From NCBI GenBank assembly GCA_036346375.1, contig CM070508.1, positions 24,496,852-24,560,851 on the forward strand: a stretch of 64,000 bases of DNA. Direction: 5' to 3'. The position numbers and the translations under genes were made by a program. The DNA is from Guadua angustifolia (lineage: Eukaryota > Streptophyta > Magnoliopsida > Poales > Poaceae). Under the pieces are notes generated by a model. The model saw only the letters and a list, made by a program, of their open reading frames with translations, ran no database searches and was not told where the DNA came from. Each line of letters starts with the position of its first letter. The first letter of the stretch is position 1. Below are positions 13,301-23,916 of the stretch, one piece after another.

Positions 13301-13739
13301 ATCCCTAGCAAGTACTCCGCAGTTTGTCTCAGATGGCGCCACGCCGACGCTGGTATAGCAGTTCCCGATCGCCGAGAGCTGGACTATATTGTGAACACCC
13401 TTAGGCATCTTGCTCGGACCACGACCTGCGCGCCGCCTTTGTTCATCAGACGTTTGAGCCTACAATTGGATCTTGTTATTAGTCGTATGACCCTCGATAT
13501 TTTGAGAATCTGGCGTACTAATACTTTACCTCGCCCATGTTAGTCGCGTCGACTGGTCCATGGCGATGGCGTCGACTTGGTCCATGGCGATGGCGTCGAT
13601 TTGGTTCATGGTCGTGGCGCCAGGTTGCTCCATATCAATATCCTGTAGATTCAGGTAGTCCCTTGGGCTACCCGTTCCTAACTTCGTCTATATTCGAGGG
13701 TCGAACTCCCTCTGGCACTTGTCCCTGATTCGAGGCCAT
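10320..13739 (-). pseudogene. CACTA TNP1-like protein with C-terminal Ulp1 (C48) protease domain, broken
   Basis: The likely start is the ATG at 13739. An intron fits at 13529-13460 (GTAAAG...TAG). The main frame then runs 13459-11318 but is cut by TAG at 13121-13123, probably from a Trp codon, and by TGA at 11756-11758. The central part has an acidic run with SRKS/PPTP-type repeats (11800-12070). A further splice donor, TTTGTAAGTC, lies near 11242. The exon at 11167-10919 has LGFLDPRLVNETIV and LLPYNF, and the one near 10720-10550 has TDFPCMRQ followed by a frame-shifted NSLC/YYVC motif; both resemble plant-CACTA Ulp1-like cysteine proteases. A final exon (about 10440-10320) ends AGFIDDQIINPNGEFH, the usual tail of this family. 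In intact elements the protein binds subterminal repeats and the protease may cut SUMO-like conjugates. Here it is interrupted several times. Confidence 0.8.
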
Positions 13740-13929
13740 TCCTAGAAATCAGAAATGTTATTGGGTTAATTATATTGCATTCATTTATGGTTGCTACATG
13801 ACATCAAACTTGTGAATTCAAACGATGGTAATTTTGCTAGAGTTGAGAGGAAATCAAGTGATGTTGTGACCTCATGCTACAAACATGTGCACATGTAACT
13901 TTAAAATGATACTTATACATTAGAAAAAA

Positions 13930-14262
13930 TTCACAAGATACATATACATCTCGAAATGAAAAATAATGAATCATTCTTATTCCACACTAAAATGATTTTA
14001 AAAAAATAAGCCCCTGCAAGTTCAAGAAGCATGGATGTCAGGAGAGCGTCCGGTACAACGAAAGGCGAAGCCATGAGGAGACATGCTCGCTTGACATGGA
14101 ATGATAGCAATCAATCATTCCATGTCAAGCAAGCATGTCACCTCATGGTTTCGCCTCTCGGTGTACCGGACGCTCTCTTGGCACCCATGCTTCCTGAACT
14201 TGCAGGGGCTTATTTTTTTAAAAATCATTTTAGTGTGGAATAAGAATGATTCATTATTTTTA
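13930..14262. repeat. Long inverted repeat (hairpin) in the CACTA interior
   Basis: Sequence from about 13960 (AATGAATCATTCTTATTCC) to 14105 returns as its reverse complement from about 14115 to 14257, with a spacer of about 10 bp. The arms are about 145 bp and differ at a few positions. They include GTCCGGTACA and CCCCTGCAAGTTC segments. Apparent frames on both strands here are by-products of the symmetry. Confidence 0.88.
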
Positions 14263-14455
14263 TTAACAAATATATTCTTAAGAATATATGAATTTTTCAT
14301 ATTATTTTGTACAGTTGTTTTCGGATTGTGATATGTCACTTTTTATACACATACATCTTTATACACACAAATATATATGTTTATACACATACATCTTTCA
14401 AGGTCATATATATATATATTTTTACCAAGCAATTATTATTAGGATAAAATATACA

Positions 14456-15430
14456 TACACATAAAATTGTAGGATCAAATTCATTATATATCGAGAGTTA
14501 CAAAAGAAAATTCGACAAGTTTAAACACTTTAAACTTGTCGTAATTTTCTTTTGTAACTCTCAAGATATAATGAATTTGAACCTACAAATTTATACATAG
14601 GTAACCTACGATGAAATTTCAAGATCAAATTCATTATATCTGAGAGTTACAAAAAGAAAATTCTGACAAGTTTAAACACTTTAAACTTGTCAGAATTTTC
14701 TCTTTTTTGTAACTCTCAGTATATAATGAATTTGAACCTACAAATTTATACATAGGTAGCCTACGTATGAAATGTCAAGATCAAATTCATTATATCTGAG
14801 AGTTACAAAAGAAAATTAGACAAGTTTAACACTTTAAACTTGTCGTAATTTTCTTTTTTTAACTCTCGATATAATAATTTGAACTCACAAATTTATACAT
14901 AGGTAGCCTACGTATGAAATTTCAAGATCAAATTCATTATATATCGAGAGTTACAAAAAGAAAATTCGACAAGTTTAAACACTTTAAACTTATCGAATTT
15001 CTCTTTTAACTCTCGTATATAATGAATTTGAACCTACAAATTTATACATAGGTAGCCTCACGATGAAATGTCAAGATCAAATTCATTATATCGAGAGTTA
15101 CAAAAAGAAAATTATGACAAGTTTAAACACTTTAAACTTGTCATAATTTTCTTTTTGTAACTCTCTAGATATAATGAATTTTTACAAATTTATACATAGG
15201 TAGCCTACGATGAAATTTCAAGATCAAATTTATTATATACTGAGAGTTACAAAAAAGAGAAAATTCTAACAAGTTTAAACACTTTAAACTTGTCAGAATT
15301 TTCTCTTTTTTGTAACTCTCGGTATATAATGAATTTGAACCTACAAATTTATACATAGGTAGCCTACGTATGAAATTTTAAGATCAAATTCATTATATAC
15401 CGAGTGTTTAAACCTACAAATTTATACAAA
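14456..15430. repeat. Array of six ~150 bp palindromic units
   Basis: Each unit contains AAATTCATTATAT, GAGAGTTACAAAA, GACAAGTTTAAA, a short CAC loop, and the reverse complement of these. Units are joined by TTTATACATAGGTAGCC; this junction occurs at about 14598, 14753, 14899, 15049, 15197 and 15356, so the period is 146-159 bp. Each unit can fold alone, and the whole array could also pair between units. No protein is encoded. Confidence 0.92.
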
Positions 15431-15479
15431 GGTAGCCTACGTATAAATTTGTAGGTTCAAATTCATTATATACCGAGAG

Positions 15480-15970
15480 TTAAAAGAACACATACAAATA
15501 TTTAAAAGAACACATACAAATATTTGAAAGACTTAGAGGTGACACCCATACTCCACTTAAGTGTATGTTCACTGTCACCCGAAAGTCACTCATACTCCAC
15601 TGAAGAACACATACAAATATTTAAAAGAACACATACAAATATTTGAAAGACTTAGAGGTGACACCCATACTCCACTTAAGTGCATGCTCACCTTTGTCAC
15701 CGAAAGTCACCCATACTCCTTGAAGAACACATACAAATATTTAAAAGAACACATACAAATATTTGAAAGACTTAGAGGTGACACCCATACTCCACTTAAG
15801 TGTATGCTCCTTTGTCACCCAAAGTCACCCGGAAAACCTCTCGTGGGCACCCGAAATATGAATCGATTCCTCACACGTGCATTGGACTTAGAGGTGACAC
15901 CCATACTCCACTTAAGTGTATACTCACTGTCACCCAAAAGTCCCGTACACGGAGTATTAACTAAATGAAC
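15480..15970. repeat. Tandem repeat, ~119 bp unit
   Basis: Units contain GAACACATACAAATATTT twice, then GACTTAGAGGTGACACCC, ATACTCCACTTAAGTG and GTCACCCGAAAGTCAC. About three full copies and a diverged fourth are present. The 135-codon open frame at 15561-15968 only reflects the repeat. Confidence 0.85.
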
Positions 15971-15999
15971 TACAACTATTACATCTACTTACTATTACA

Positions 16000-16085
16000 A
16001 TTAGTGACACAAAACAAATATTTACAACACATGTATACATCTGTACAAAACAAATATTTACAACACATGTATACATCTTTCAAGA
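16000..16085. repeat. Short direct repeat
   Basis: CAAATATTTACAACACATG followed by TATACATCT occurs twice in a row, 36-37 bp apart. Confidence 0.75.
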
Positions 16086-16194
16086 ACATATACAAAGCAC
16101 CAAATTGAAGTTTACTTTTGGTGCAATATAAATAACCATAGAGCAAAATGATCAAAAACAGCACAAGGGCGAAAAAATGAACAAGGCAACTAGC

Positions 16195-17015
16195 ATAAAG
16201 CTCAACTTGTTTATTTTGAGTGTTCTCGAATGTCGGGTTGCCCAAAGGCCCTCCTCGCCACAAGGGACGAGTAATAGACTAATTTGTGACAACCTTACCT
16301 TAGTTTGAACCCTTACCACCTTAACATACACATTAAAAAATTGATAATCAAGCTCATTGTTAACAGATTATATTGATTCAAGCATACATTGGATCGAAGA
16401 TTAAATATTTGCTAAGCGAATCATGAAATGAAGTTCGGATTAGTTAGCTAGCTATTTTACCAAGCAATTATTATTCAGATCAGTAGCCAACTAATTAACT
16501 GAACAGAGCAGTATAAAGACAATGAATAACACTGATATGCCAATTGATCAACAATGTATGCATGCGATATATCAATAAGATTCAGGACAGTAGACTACGA
16601 GACAAAAGCTTACTGAACCTAATGACAATATATCAATAAGATTCAGGACTACAAGCTAGCCGAATAAAATAGACTCCCAGGAACCAACAGATAGAGTCTC
16701 ACAGAACCTAACGACAGCAGATCAATAAGATTCAGTGCTACAGGCTAGCTGAACAAATGAATATACTAATCACAGGATGCAAACGGTACAAGAACCACAA
16801 ATTGACAGTGAATAAATCAGTACTTCTACAGCATATAAGTCTATCAATTTAAGGCCTTATTCATAGAATAAATGTCTATCTCATTGATAACTCTAGAATC
16901 ATCACAGATTAGTTGTCACAAATTGTCTATTGCAATCCCAAATCCTCACTGAACACTATACCCACATCCTAGGTCCCCAAGCCAAACGAATTGACTGGCC
17001 CCTTAGCACATTCAC
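16195..17015. other. Segment shared with the PIF/Harbinger element at 59490-59940
   Basis: Two blocks, about 16203-16300 and 16885-17005, match 59500-59590 and 59810-59935 in the same order and orientation. They include TGTCGGGTTGCC, GGCCCTCCTCGCCACAA, TTTGTGACAA and AGGTCCCCAAGCCAAA. No coding frame is conserved. Between the blocks is non-coding AT-rich sequence with repeated ATCAATAAGATTCAGGAC motifs (16570-16740). The origin is probably a captured host 5' region, but I cannot name the gene. Confidence 0.7.
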
Positions 17016-17074
17016 ATTCACATTCACATCTGCACATTTACATCTACACATGCACATTCACACATCGCAAGAGC

Positions 17075-17450
17075 AGTACCAAGGCGACGGCGGGGAGACG
17101 GTGGGGATGTCGAGTCGATGGTGGGGAGACAGTGGGGAGGTCGACGCGACGGCGGGGAGACGGTGGGGAGGTCGAGGCGACGGTGGGGAGACAGCGTGGA
17201 GGTGAAGGCGACGGTGGGGAGGCGACGGGGGCCGGCCTGAGTCGAGGCGACGCGGCGGTCCGAGGCGAGCGAGGCGACGGCGGCCCGAGTCGAGGCGGCG
17301 GGGAGGTTCGACGCGAGCCGACGGCGGTGGTGAGGCGGCATGGCGGCGGGAGCTCGAGGCAGCGCGCAAAGAAAAGTGAGAGGAGGCGCGGGCTAGGGTT
17401 AGGGTAACTAAAAGGAGAGCGCGTAAAAGTATATTTATAGGGTGGACTAT
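17075..17450 (-). promoter_or_regulatory. Putative minus-strand promoter and GC-rich leader with minisatellite
   Basis: Reading the minus strand, CTATAAATATAC at about 17445-17434 is a good TATA box. It is followed by a telo-box-like CCCTAACCCTAGCC (17406-17393) and then a GC-rich tract with an ATG at 17341. The tract 17080-17330 is a minisatellite of GGCGACGGTGGGGAGAC variants. It would serve a minus-strand transcript, plausibly that of the TNP1-like gene, with its first intron spanning the palindromes. The linkage to that gene is inferred. Confidence 0.45.
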
Positions 17451-17454
17451 CACT

Positions 17455-17665
17455 TGCGGTTCAATAAAACAACCAAGCGCGATAGTATATTAGTGTCGGT
17501 CAATAATTACAACCGGCAGTGATAATGGAATATTACTGCCGGTCCATTGTACAACCGGCAGTGATAGCGTAATATTACTGCCGGTCAATATGTACAACTG
17601 GCAGTGATAGCGTAATAGTACTGCCGGCCCATATGTACAACCGGCAGTGATAGGCTCTCTGGCCA
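17455..17665. repeat. Internal cluster of CACTA subterminal-type repeats
   Basis: At least seven copies of CCGGCAGTGATA / TATTACTGCCGG are seen, the same family as those at the element ends, yet in the middle of the element just upstream of the putative promoter at 17445. No CACTA terminus is visible beside them. Confidence 0.85.
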
Positions 17666-18068
17666 AATTCTATTAAATTTGATCTAAATTCTCTTAAAAT
17701 TTTCGGAGGCATACTATAGGACATCTAATATTTTATTTAAATATTTCTCCAAATTTTCATTAGGTTCTAAAATTATAAAAATCAGATTGCTAACTATTTT
17801 AATTGTTTTAATATTTCAAAAATCAAATAATGCTTGCAAATTGAACAACAAATGTTGTCAAATTCAAGCAAATTCAAGTCTTGATCAAAATCACAAAAAT
17901 CCAAATGCAGTGATATGCTAATCTCCGACCAATTAAGTGAAACTTTCAATTTGATCAAAAGAAAGCATAACCTCAATTTCCATTATTGCATATATTACAT
18001 TAATTGTTACATATGAGAAAATAAACATGTCGTTCATACAAAAGAAAGCATACATTTCATTACTACAA

Positions 18069-21000
18069 CTAAGCTACGATTCGACCTTCGTTATGATCGC
18101 GGCGTATGTACGTAGCTTCGTCCCTCTCTTCCATGGCACTAAGGTCAACGTCCTCTCCAAAAGGGGGAAGCTCATCGAATTGGTTGTACTCTTCCTCGTC
18201 GACAACATTCTCGACTCCGACAATCCTTCTTTTTCCTTGAATAACCATGTGGCGCTCCTTGTTAGCCGGGTCGATTATAAAGAAGATTTGTGTAATGTAA
18301 TTAGCAAGTACGAATGGTTCTTCTCTCAGATCAAACAAGTTTGAGGTCCACGGTAGTGATGCCGTACTTGTCGATATTCACGCCTTGGGGAAGTCGACCC
18401 ATTGGCACCGAAAGAGAGGGACCTTCAAAGGTCCATAGTCAAGCTCCCAAATCTCTTCTATGAATCCGTAGTAGGTTTGCCTATTTCCATTGCTGTCATA
18501 GGCATCTATACGAATACCGCTATTTTGATTGGTGCTCTTTTTATCTTGTGCTCTTGTATAAAATGTAAAACCATTTATGTCGTATCCTTGGAATGTCTGA
18601 ATTGTAGTTGACGGTCCCTGAGCCAACACTTTCAACTGAGTGCAGTCTGTCTCCATACGCATCATGTGTCTACGCAACCAATCGCCGAAATTATCTCTGT
18701 GCTCTCTCGCGAGCCAAACCTCTGACCTCCCTGGGTTTGTTTTGGATAGCACGTTCTTGTGCATGTCGACATACGGGGCCACCACAACTAATTGTCCCAA
18801 AACCGCGAAATGTGCTTGTGTAAATGCAGCTAGATTGCTAGTACGTACTAATTTCTCGCCTAGTGTCCCTTTCCCCTGTAGCCTTCCCTCATGCCGAGAT
18901 ACAGGCACACCAATCGGTTTGAGATCCATGTAATCGACGCAGAACTCAATGACCTCCTCGGTTCCCCAGCCATCGGCAATGCAGCCTTTCGGTCGATTTC
19001 GGTTACGAACATATTTCTTTATAACCCCCATGAATCTCTCGAAAGGGTACATCTGATGTAGAAATACGGGACCAAGAATCCGTATCTCTTTCACAATGTG
19101 AACAATGAGATGGACCATAATATCAAAAAAAGATGGAGGGAAACACAACTCAAGCACGCATGCAGTGTGGACCACGTCTTCTGCAGACTTATCTAGTATT
19201 AATGGATCGATGGCCTTCGTGAAATCGCGTTGAAGAATGAACACAACTTGATAATTGGGTCTCGGACTTTCTGGCGAGAACCCCTAATTGCAATTGGAAG
19301 CATCTGTGTCATCATCACGTGGCAATCGTGAGACTTCATACCAATTAACTTTAAGTCTTTCATTGAGACTAGTCTCTTTATGTTAGCAGAGTAACCAGAC
19401 GGAACTTTGATTCCGTGCAAGCATTCGCAAACGCTAATTTTCTCTTTCTTGCTCAAAGTGTAGCAGTGCGGGAAGGTACTTTTTGCTCTGTATCCATTTC
19501 TTCGTGATGCGGCTCCTTCCTCGATTTCATATTTTCGAGGTCCATCCTTGCTTGAAGTGTATCTTCGTTTTGCGGTATGTCCGAGAAGATACCAAGCAAG
19601 CTATCACACACGTTCTTCTCTATGTGCATGACGTCGATTGCGTGTCGAACTTCCAGGTGTTGCCAATAAGGTAGGATCCAAAATACTGATTTCTTTTTCC
19701 ACAAAGGAGCCTTATCCCGGGAAGTCGGAATAGATGTACTGCTGGCTCCCTTTCCGTGAATAATTGTAAGATCCTTTACAGCAGCAAATATCTATTTCCC
19801 AGTGTGATTCTTCGGAGCTAAGGCAGTCTCCTTTGTCCCGTCAAAAGCTCTCTTATTATTGCGGTATGGGTGATCCTTGCGGAGGAACCTACGATACCGC
19901 ATGTAAGCCATTTTTCGACAGTTCTTCAGCCACCGGCTAGCTGTATCATCCAGGTACTGGACGCATCCGTTGAAGCCTTTTGTCGTCTGGCCCGACAGGT
20001 TGCCAAGAGCAGGATAATCATTAATGGTTACGAACAATAATGCCCGTAGGATAAAGTTTTCTCTTTTATACTCATCTCATACATGTACACCATCGTTCCA
20101 CAATATTAGAAGATCTTCAACCAATGGTTTGAGGTACACATCGATATCATTGCCAAGTTGCCTGGGCCCTTGGATCAATAGTGGCATCATAATGTACTTT
20201 CGTTTCATGCAAAGCCAAGGAGGAAGGTTGTAGATGCATAAAGTCACCGGCCAAGTCTTTGTGGCGACTACTCATGTTGCCAAAAGGATTCATCCCATCT
20301 GTACTCAACCCGAACCTTATATTCCTCACTTCATATGCAAAGTGCTTCTTATATTTTCTGTCGATGTTCCTCCATTGCACAGAATCAGCAGGGTGTCTAA
20401 GCATTCCATCCTTCTTACGCTCTTGGCGTGCCATCGTAACAATTGGGCATGCCTTTTGTTATAAACAATCGCTTTAGGCGGGGATTATAGGAAATACCAC
20501 ACCACCTTACGGGACACCTCTTCTTCTTCGCCTCACCCCGACATCTTCGTTCTCGATATCGCTGCCGCGTTGCTTATATACCACTTTGATTTGCGAACAA
20601 TACAGGCATCCATGTCTGCAAACTCATTGCGATACAATATGCAATTGTTTGGACATGCGTGTATTCTTTGTACTTCCGGTCCCAGCAGGCGGACAACTGC
20701 TTGGCACGGTGCGTAGTTGAAGGCAACACGTTACCCATCGAAGCAAGTCCCCAAGAGACATAATATTCCATAAAGCTCTTATCGGACCAACCATTGCTTG
20801 CCTTCAAGCTGCGATGAGTGAAAGCACGGTATCGACTTTCAGTGCTCCTCCTTGCGGCCGAGTACAATGGTGTTGTAGAGTCCTCTACCATCTGTTGGAA
20901 CTTTTGAAACTCCCTTTCACTCGTGAAGTCCCCTCCCCATCACGCAACATTTGATCTAGATCATCTTCGTGGGTATCAACGAACGCATCTTCCACCGCCG

Positions 21001-21323
21001 TCATATCGTTGTCTCCGTCATCTTCATCAATGTGTTGCCCTTCATGTACAATATCATCTTCATCAATGTGTTGCCCTTCATGTACAATATCATCTTCACG
21101 TGCTCGATCCAACGGTATAGCCACCTTGAAACCCCTTGAAGCAAGTGTGCACGTATCGACTCTATGTTACAAAATATCTTCTCATTTTTGCAATCAACGC
21201 ATGGACAACACATATAGTCCGCGGGTTTCTCGACTTGTGTGCCATGACGCATTCGAAAACAAGTCACACCATTAAAGAACTACGACCATGACGGTCCATG
21301 TCATACATCCACCTTCGGTCCAT
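18069..21323 (-). pseudogene. CACTA TNP2-like transposase, frameshifted
   Basis: The start is the ATG at 21323 (MDRRWMYDMDRHG), the usual opening of the transposase-associated N-terminal domain with CCPCVDCKNEK (about 21210-21170). In order follow a central TNP2 region (NGWSDKSF near 20790; MLRHPADS and NPFGNMSS at 20434-20270), PALGNLSGQTTKG (20015-19970), IDVMHIEKNVCD (19640-19600), LIGMKSHDCHVMM (19345-19305), and the DUF4218/DUF4216 regions (19244-18378), ending GKRRIVGVENVVDE to the TAG at 18071-18069. All blocks are collinear, but they fall in several frames. Examples are a single-base deletion at HGR/EFF near 21280 and breaks between most blocks; some could be introns. The family catalyses CACTA excision and insertion. 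This copy looks inactive as read. Confidence 0.88.
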
Positions 21324-21473
21324 CTACGATTAATTATATCAAACTACATTTCAAAGTATATGAACAAATGATATCAAAATAATTTATTCTTTACAGTAGT
21401 CATGCATTGCTAATTAATTAAAACGATAAACACATTATAAGCACATAAGCGCAAATAACAATATAATTGTAAT

Positions 21474-22215
21474 TTGTTATGTAGCGCTAGCTATTAAATT
21501 AAATTAATCTACAACAAACAAGCATATAATTGAATATAAGGATATATTTCAAATAATTATTTATGTTCCAACTTTCATTATTGCAAAATCCATCTACCAT
21601 TTTCCATTATTTAAATATTCAACTAGCAATTCTCACTATTTATAATTGATCATCTAGCAATTTTACTATTGAAAATCCATATAACAAATTTTCATTAATT
21701 AAATTAATTACAATTATGCATAATTGTCCATCTAGCAATTTTATTACTTAAACATCCACTACATCACTAAAATGGATATGAATTTCTTGCAAATAACAAT
21801 ATAATTGTAAATGATTAGTTCTACAAATACATCTAGCAATTTTGCCTATATAATACATCAAACCTTTTTCACTATTTAAATATCCATCTAGCATTTTTAA
21901 TTATTTAGAAGATTTCTTCATTTCATTTTGTTATGTAGCGCTAGCTATTAAATTAAATTAATCTACAACAAACAAGCATATAATTGAATATAAGGATATA
22001 TTTCTAAATAATTATTTATGTTCCAACTTTCATTATTGCAAAATCCATCTACCATTTTCCATTATTTAAATATTCAACTAGCAATTCTCACTATTTATAA
22101 TTCATCTAGCAATCTTTACTATTAAAATCCATATAACAAATTTTCATTAATTAAATTAATTACAATTATGCATAATTGTCCATCTAGCAATTTTTATTAC
22201 TTAAAAATCCACTAC
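21474..22215. repeat. Direct duplication of ~290 bp with 454 bp period
   Basis: Sequence starting GTAGCGCTAGCTATTAAATT at 21481 recurs at 21935 and stays nearly identical through TTCCATTATTTAAATATTC to the GTCCATCTAGCAATTTT region. The copies differ at only a few positions, so the duplication is young. It lies upstream of the transposase start on the minus strand. Confidence 0.85.
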
Positions 22216-22579
22216 AATATGAATTATAATTTATTCAATAATTTAGCTACATCTTAATTTGAGCACTACCGATATAAACTGTTCACACCGTACAATCAGC
22301 AATTATCAACATATATAGCACTCTGTAAAGTAAAATTTTACGACAAATATAACATAGATCAAGTCAGTAACCTCGAAAAATTTTAATACAATTTTTCAGC
22401 AGCAACTCGCCAAGATAATACTGACTCCTCTTTGTTACGCTTTACGGAGAAGATGTCGATTCGGTGAAAAATATGAACAAAATACTAACACAAAATTTCG
22501 CAAACACCTCTCCAAGAAAAATACAACCGAGCAAAGAGCTCCTCTCTTACGCTTTCGACCGGGAAAAACATCGTCGGTG

Positions 22580-22895
22580 GATTGTTATATAAATAGCTTA
22601 TCACCGCCGCTCTGCGAAGAACCGCGTGATAAGGTCATATCTGTGCTGAAAATAGCTTATCACTGGCCGCTCTGCGCAGAACCGGCAGTGATAAGGTCAT
22701 ACTAAGCGGGAAAATTGGGTTGCGCGGGAAAATACATATCACTGCCGGTTGAATATACGAACCGACAGTAAACTTTAAATATCACTGCCAGCTGTAAATC
22801 AAACCGGCAGTAATATATCACTACCGGTTATAGGTATTAACCGACAGTGATAGTCAGTTATCACTGCCGGTTGGTAATATAAACCGCGGTGATAC
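22580..22895. repeat. Second internal cluster of CACTA subterminal-type repeats
   Basis: Copies of TATCACTGCCGGTT / AACCGGCAGTGATA occur at short spacing, some with one- or two-base deletions (ACCGCGTGAT for ACCGGCAGTGAT). The cluster lies between the transposase gene and the plus-strand acidic ORF, about 1 kb from the right end. Confidence 0.8.
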
Positions 22896-23039
22896 GCCCC
22901 ACCCTTCAAATCGCCGCCAACAACCCAACCGTCAGCTTTTTGTTCGCTCTCTACCGCACCAACCGTTGTGCTTCACATTCCTCTGCCAACTGTTGCCCTT
23001 CCCATTCTGCCTCTATATAATGCTACTATTGTTGCAAGA

Positions 23040-23389
23040 ATGGCACCCCCCAAGAAGCGAGCACGTGTTGGGCAAAGCCCGCTCCGTCGCTAGAGAAGGA
23101 GGAGAAGAAGGAGGAGGTGGAAGCGGAGGAGGAGGAAAAGGAGGCAAAGGAGGAGAAGGAGGAGGGGGGAGACGACGACAACAGCGACGGCGGCGAGAAA
23201 CTGCAGCGTTGGGGTAAGACCAACTCTGCCACCGAATCGGATTCGGAGGAGAAGGAGGACAAGCACCGCCGCAACTCCGATCAGTCATCAAGCGGCAGCT
23301 CCGGCGACGAGGAGGAGGAGGAGGGGCAGCGGCAGCAGCAGCGGCGACGACTTTTGGATATAGGGCTTCGCGCCATTGGCCTATTATAA
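23040..23389 (+). pseudogene. Small acidic, NLS-bearing protein encoded near the CACTA right end
   Basis: An ATG at 23040 opens MAPPKKRARVGQSP, with a PPKKRAR nuclear-localisation-like motif. A frame break near 23090 follows; the next frame runs on as a highly acidic KEEK/EEEE stretch, then LQRWGKTNSATESDSEE and a Ser/Gln/Arg-rich tail ending GLRAIGLL with stop TAA at 23387-23389. TATATAA sits at 23014, rather close to the ATG. The gene is transcribed opposite to the transposase and lies just inside the right subterminal repeats. I do not recognise a family. It could be captured from a host nuclear protein or be a CACTA accessory ORF; the break may be a real mutation or a sequence error. Confidence 0.5.
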
Positions 23390-23629
23390 TTAGGACTAAA
23401 TATGTAATAATAGATGATATACCTAATTATGTTTTGTAAATGTTCTGTATTTCAATTAATACATATCCCGCAAATTACAAATTTGCTTTCATATATTCTG
23501 TTTTTTTTTAACTAAGTATGCTTTCATATGTTCATTTTTTAACTAATTATGCTTTCATATGTTACGTGTGAGATAAATTACAATGTTTCTTATGTTCATG
23601 ATCGAACTAATAATGGGGAAACGAATATA

Positions 23630-23916
23630 TCCAGCGGTTCTATAGTAAACCCGGCAATGATAAATCACTACCGGTTTTACATATAAACCGCGTGATATCT
23701 TCTTATCCTTCGGTTCTCTATTAAACCGCAATGAGATTGCCTCCATTCTGCGGAAATTTATACTATTCTTATCTTTGCCGATTGAAGCTAGAACGGCGGT
23801 GATAATAATATCACCTTGGTTGAATTTAGAACCGGCAAGTGATATATATTATCACCGCCGGCTCGGACCTACCCGGCAGTGATGGGGGGTCGCGGATGAC
23901 CTATTCTGTAGTAGTG
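23630..23916. repeat. CACTA right subterminal repeat cluster and terminus
   Basis: Copies of CACTACCGGTTT, ACCGGCAAGTGATA and CACCGCCGGCTC lead to the perfect right terminal repeat ending CTGTAGTAGTG at 23916. Confidence 0.85.

Larger units (their letters stand above)
9602..23916 (-). mobile_element. CACTA (En/Spm) DNA transposon, 14.3 kb
   Basis: The left end starts CACTACTACAGAATAGG, and the right end is its exact reverse complement for at least 22 bp. The element is flanked by the 3 bp duplication CAT (9599-9601 and 23917-23919). It contains two minus-strand genes typical of autonomous grass CACTA elements: a TNP1-like gene with a Ulp1 protease domain, and a TNP2-like transposase. Subterminal CACTGCCGGTT-type repeats flank both ends and also occur at two internal places. 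The coding regions carry stops and frameshifts, so it is probably not autonomous as sequenced, although its ends are intact. Confidence 0.93.

Noticed and set aside
14456..15430. CRISPR array
   Set aside because: The units are long palindromes without unique spacers, and the genome is a plant's. They are foldback repeats.
15561..15968. 135-codon frame with internal repeats (YKYLKEHIQIFERLRGD) as a repeat protein
   Set aside because: It is a translation of a ~119 bp DNA tandem repeat inside the CACTA element, with no start context, and the unit length shifts between copies.
17058..17453. 131-codon minus-strand Arg/Pro/Ser-rich frame as a protein
   Set aside because: It overlaps the minisatellite downstream of a TATA box and is equally open in other frames. 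It is kept only as a putative leader/promoter region.
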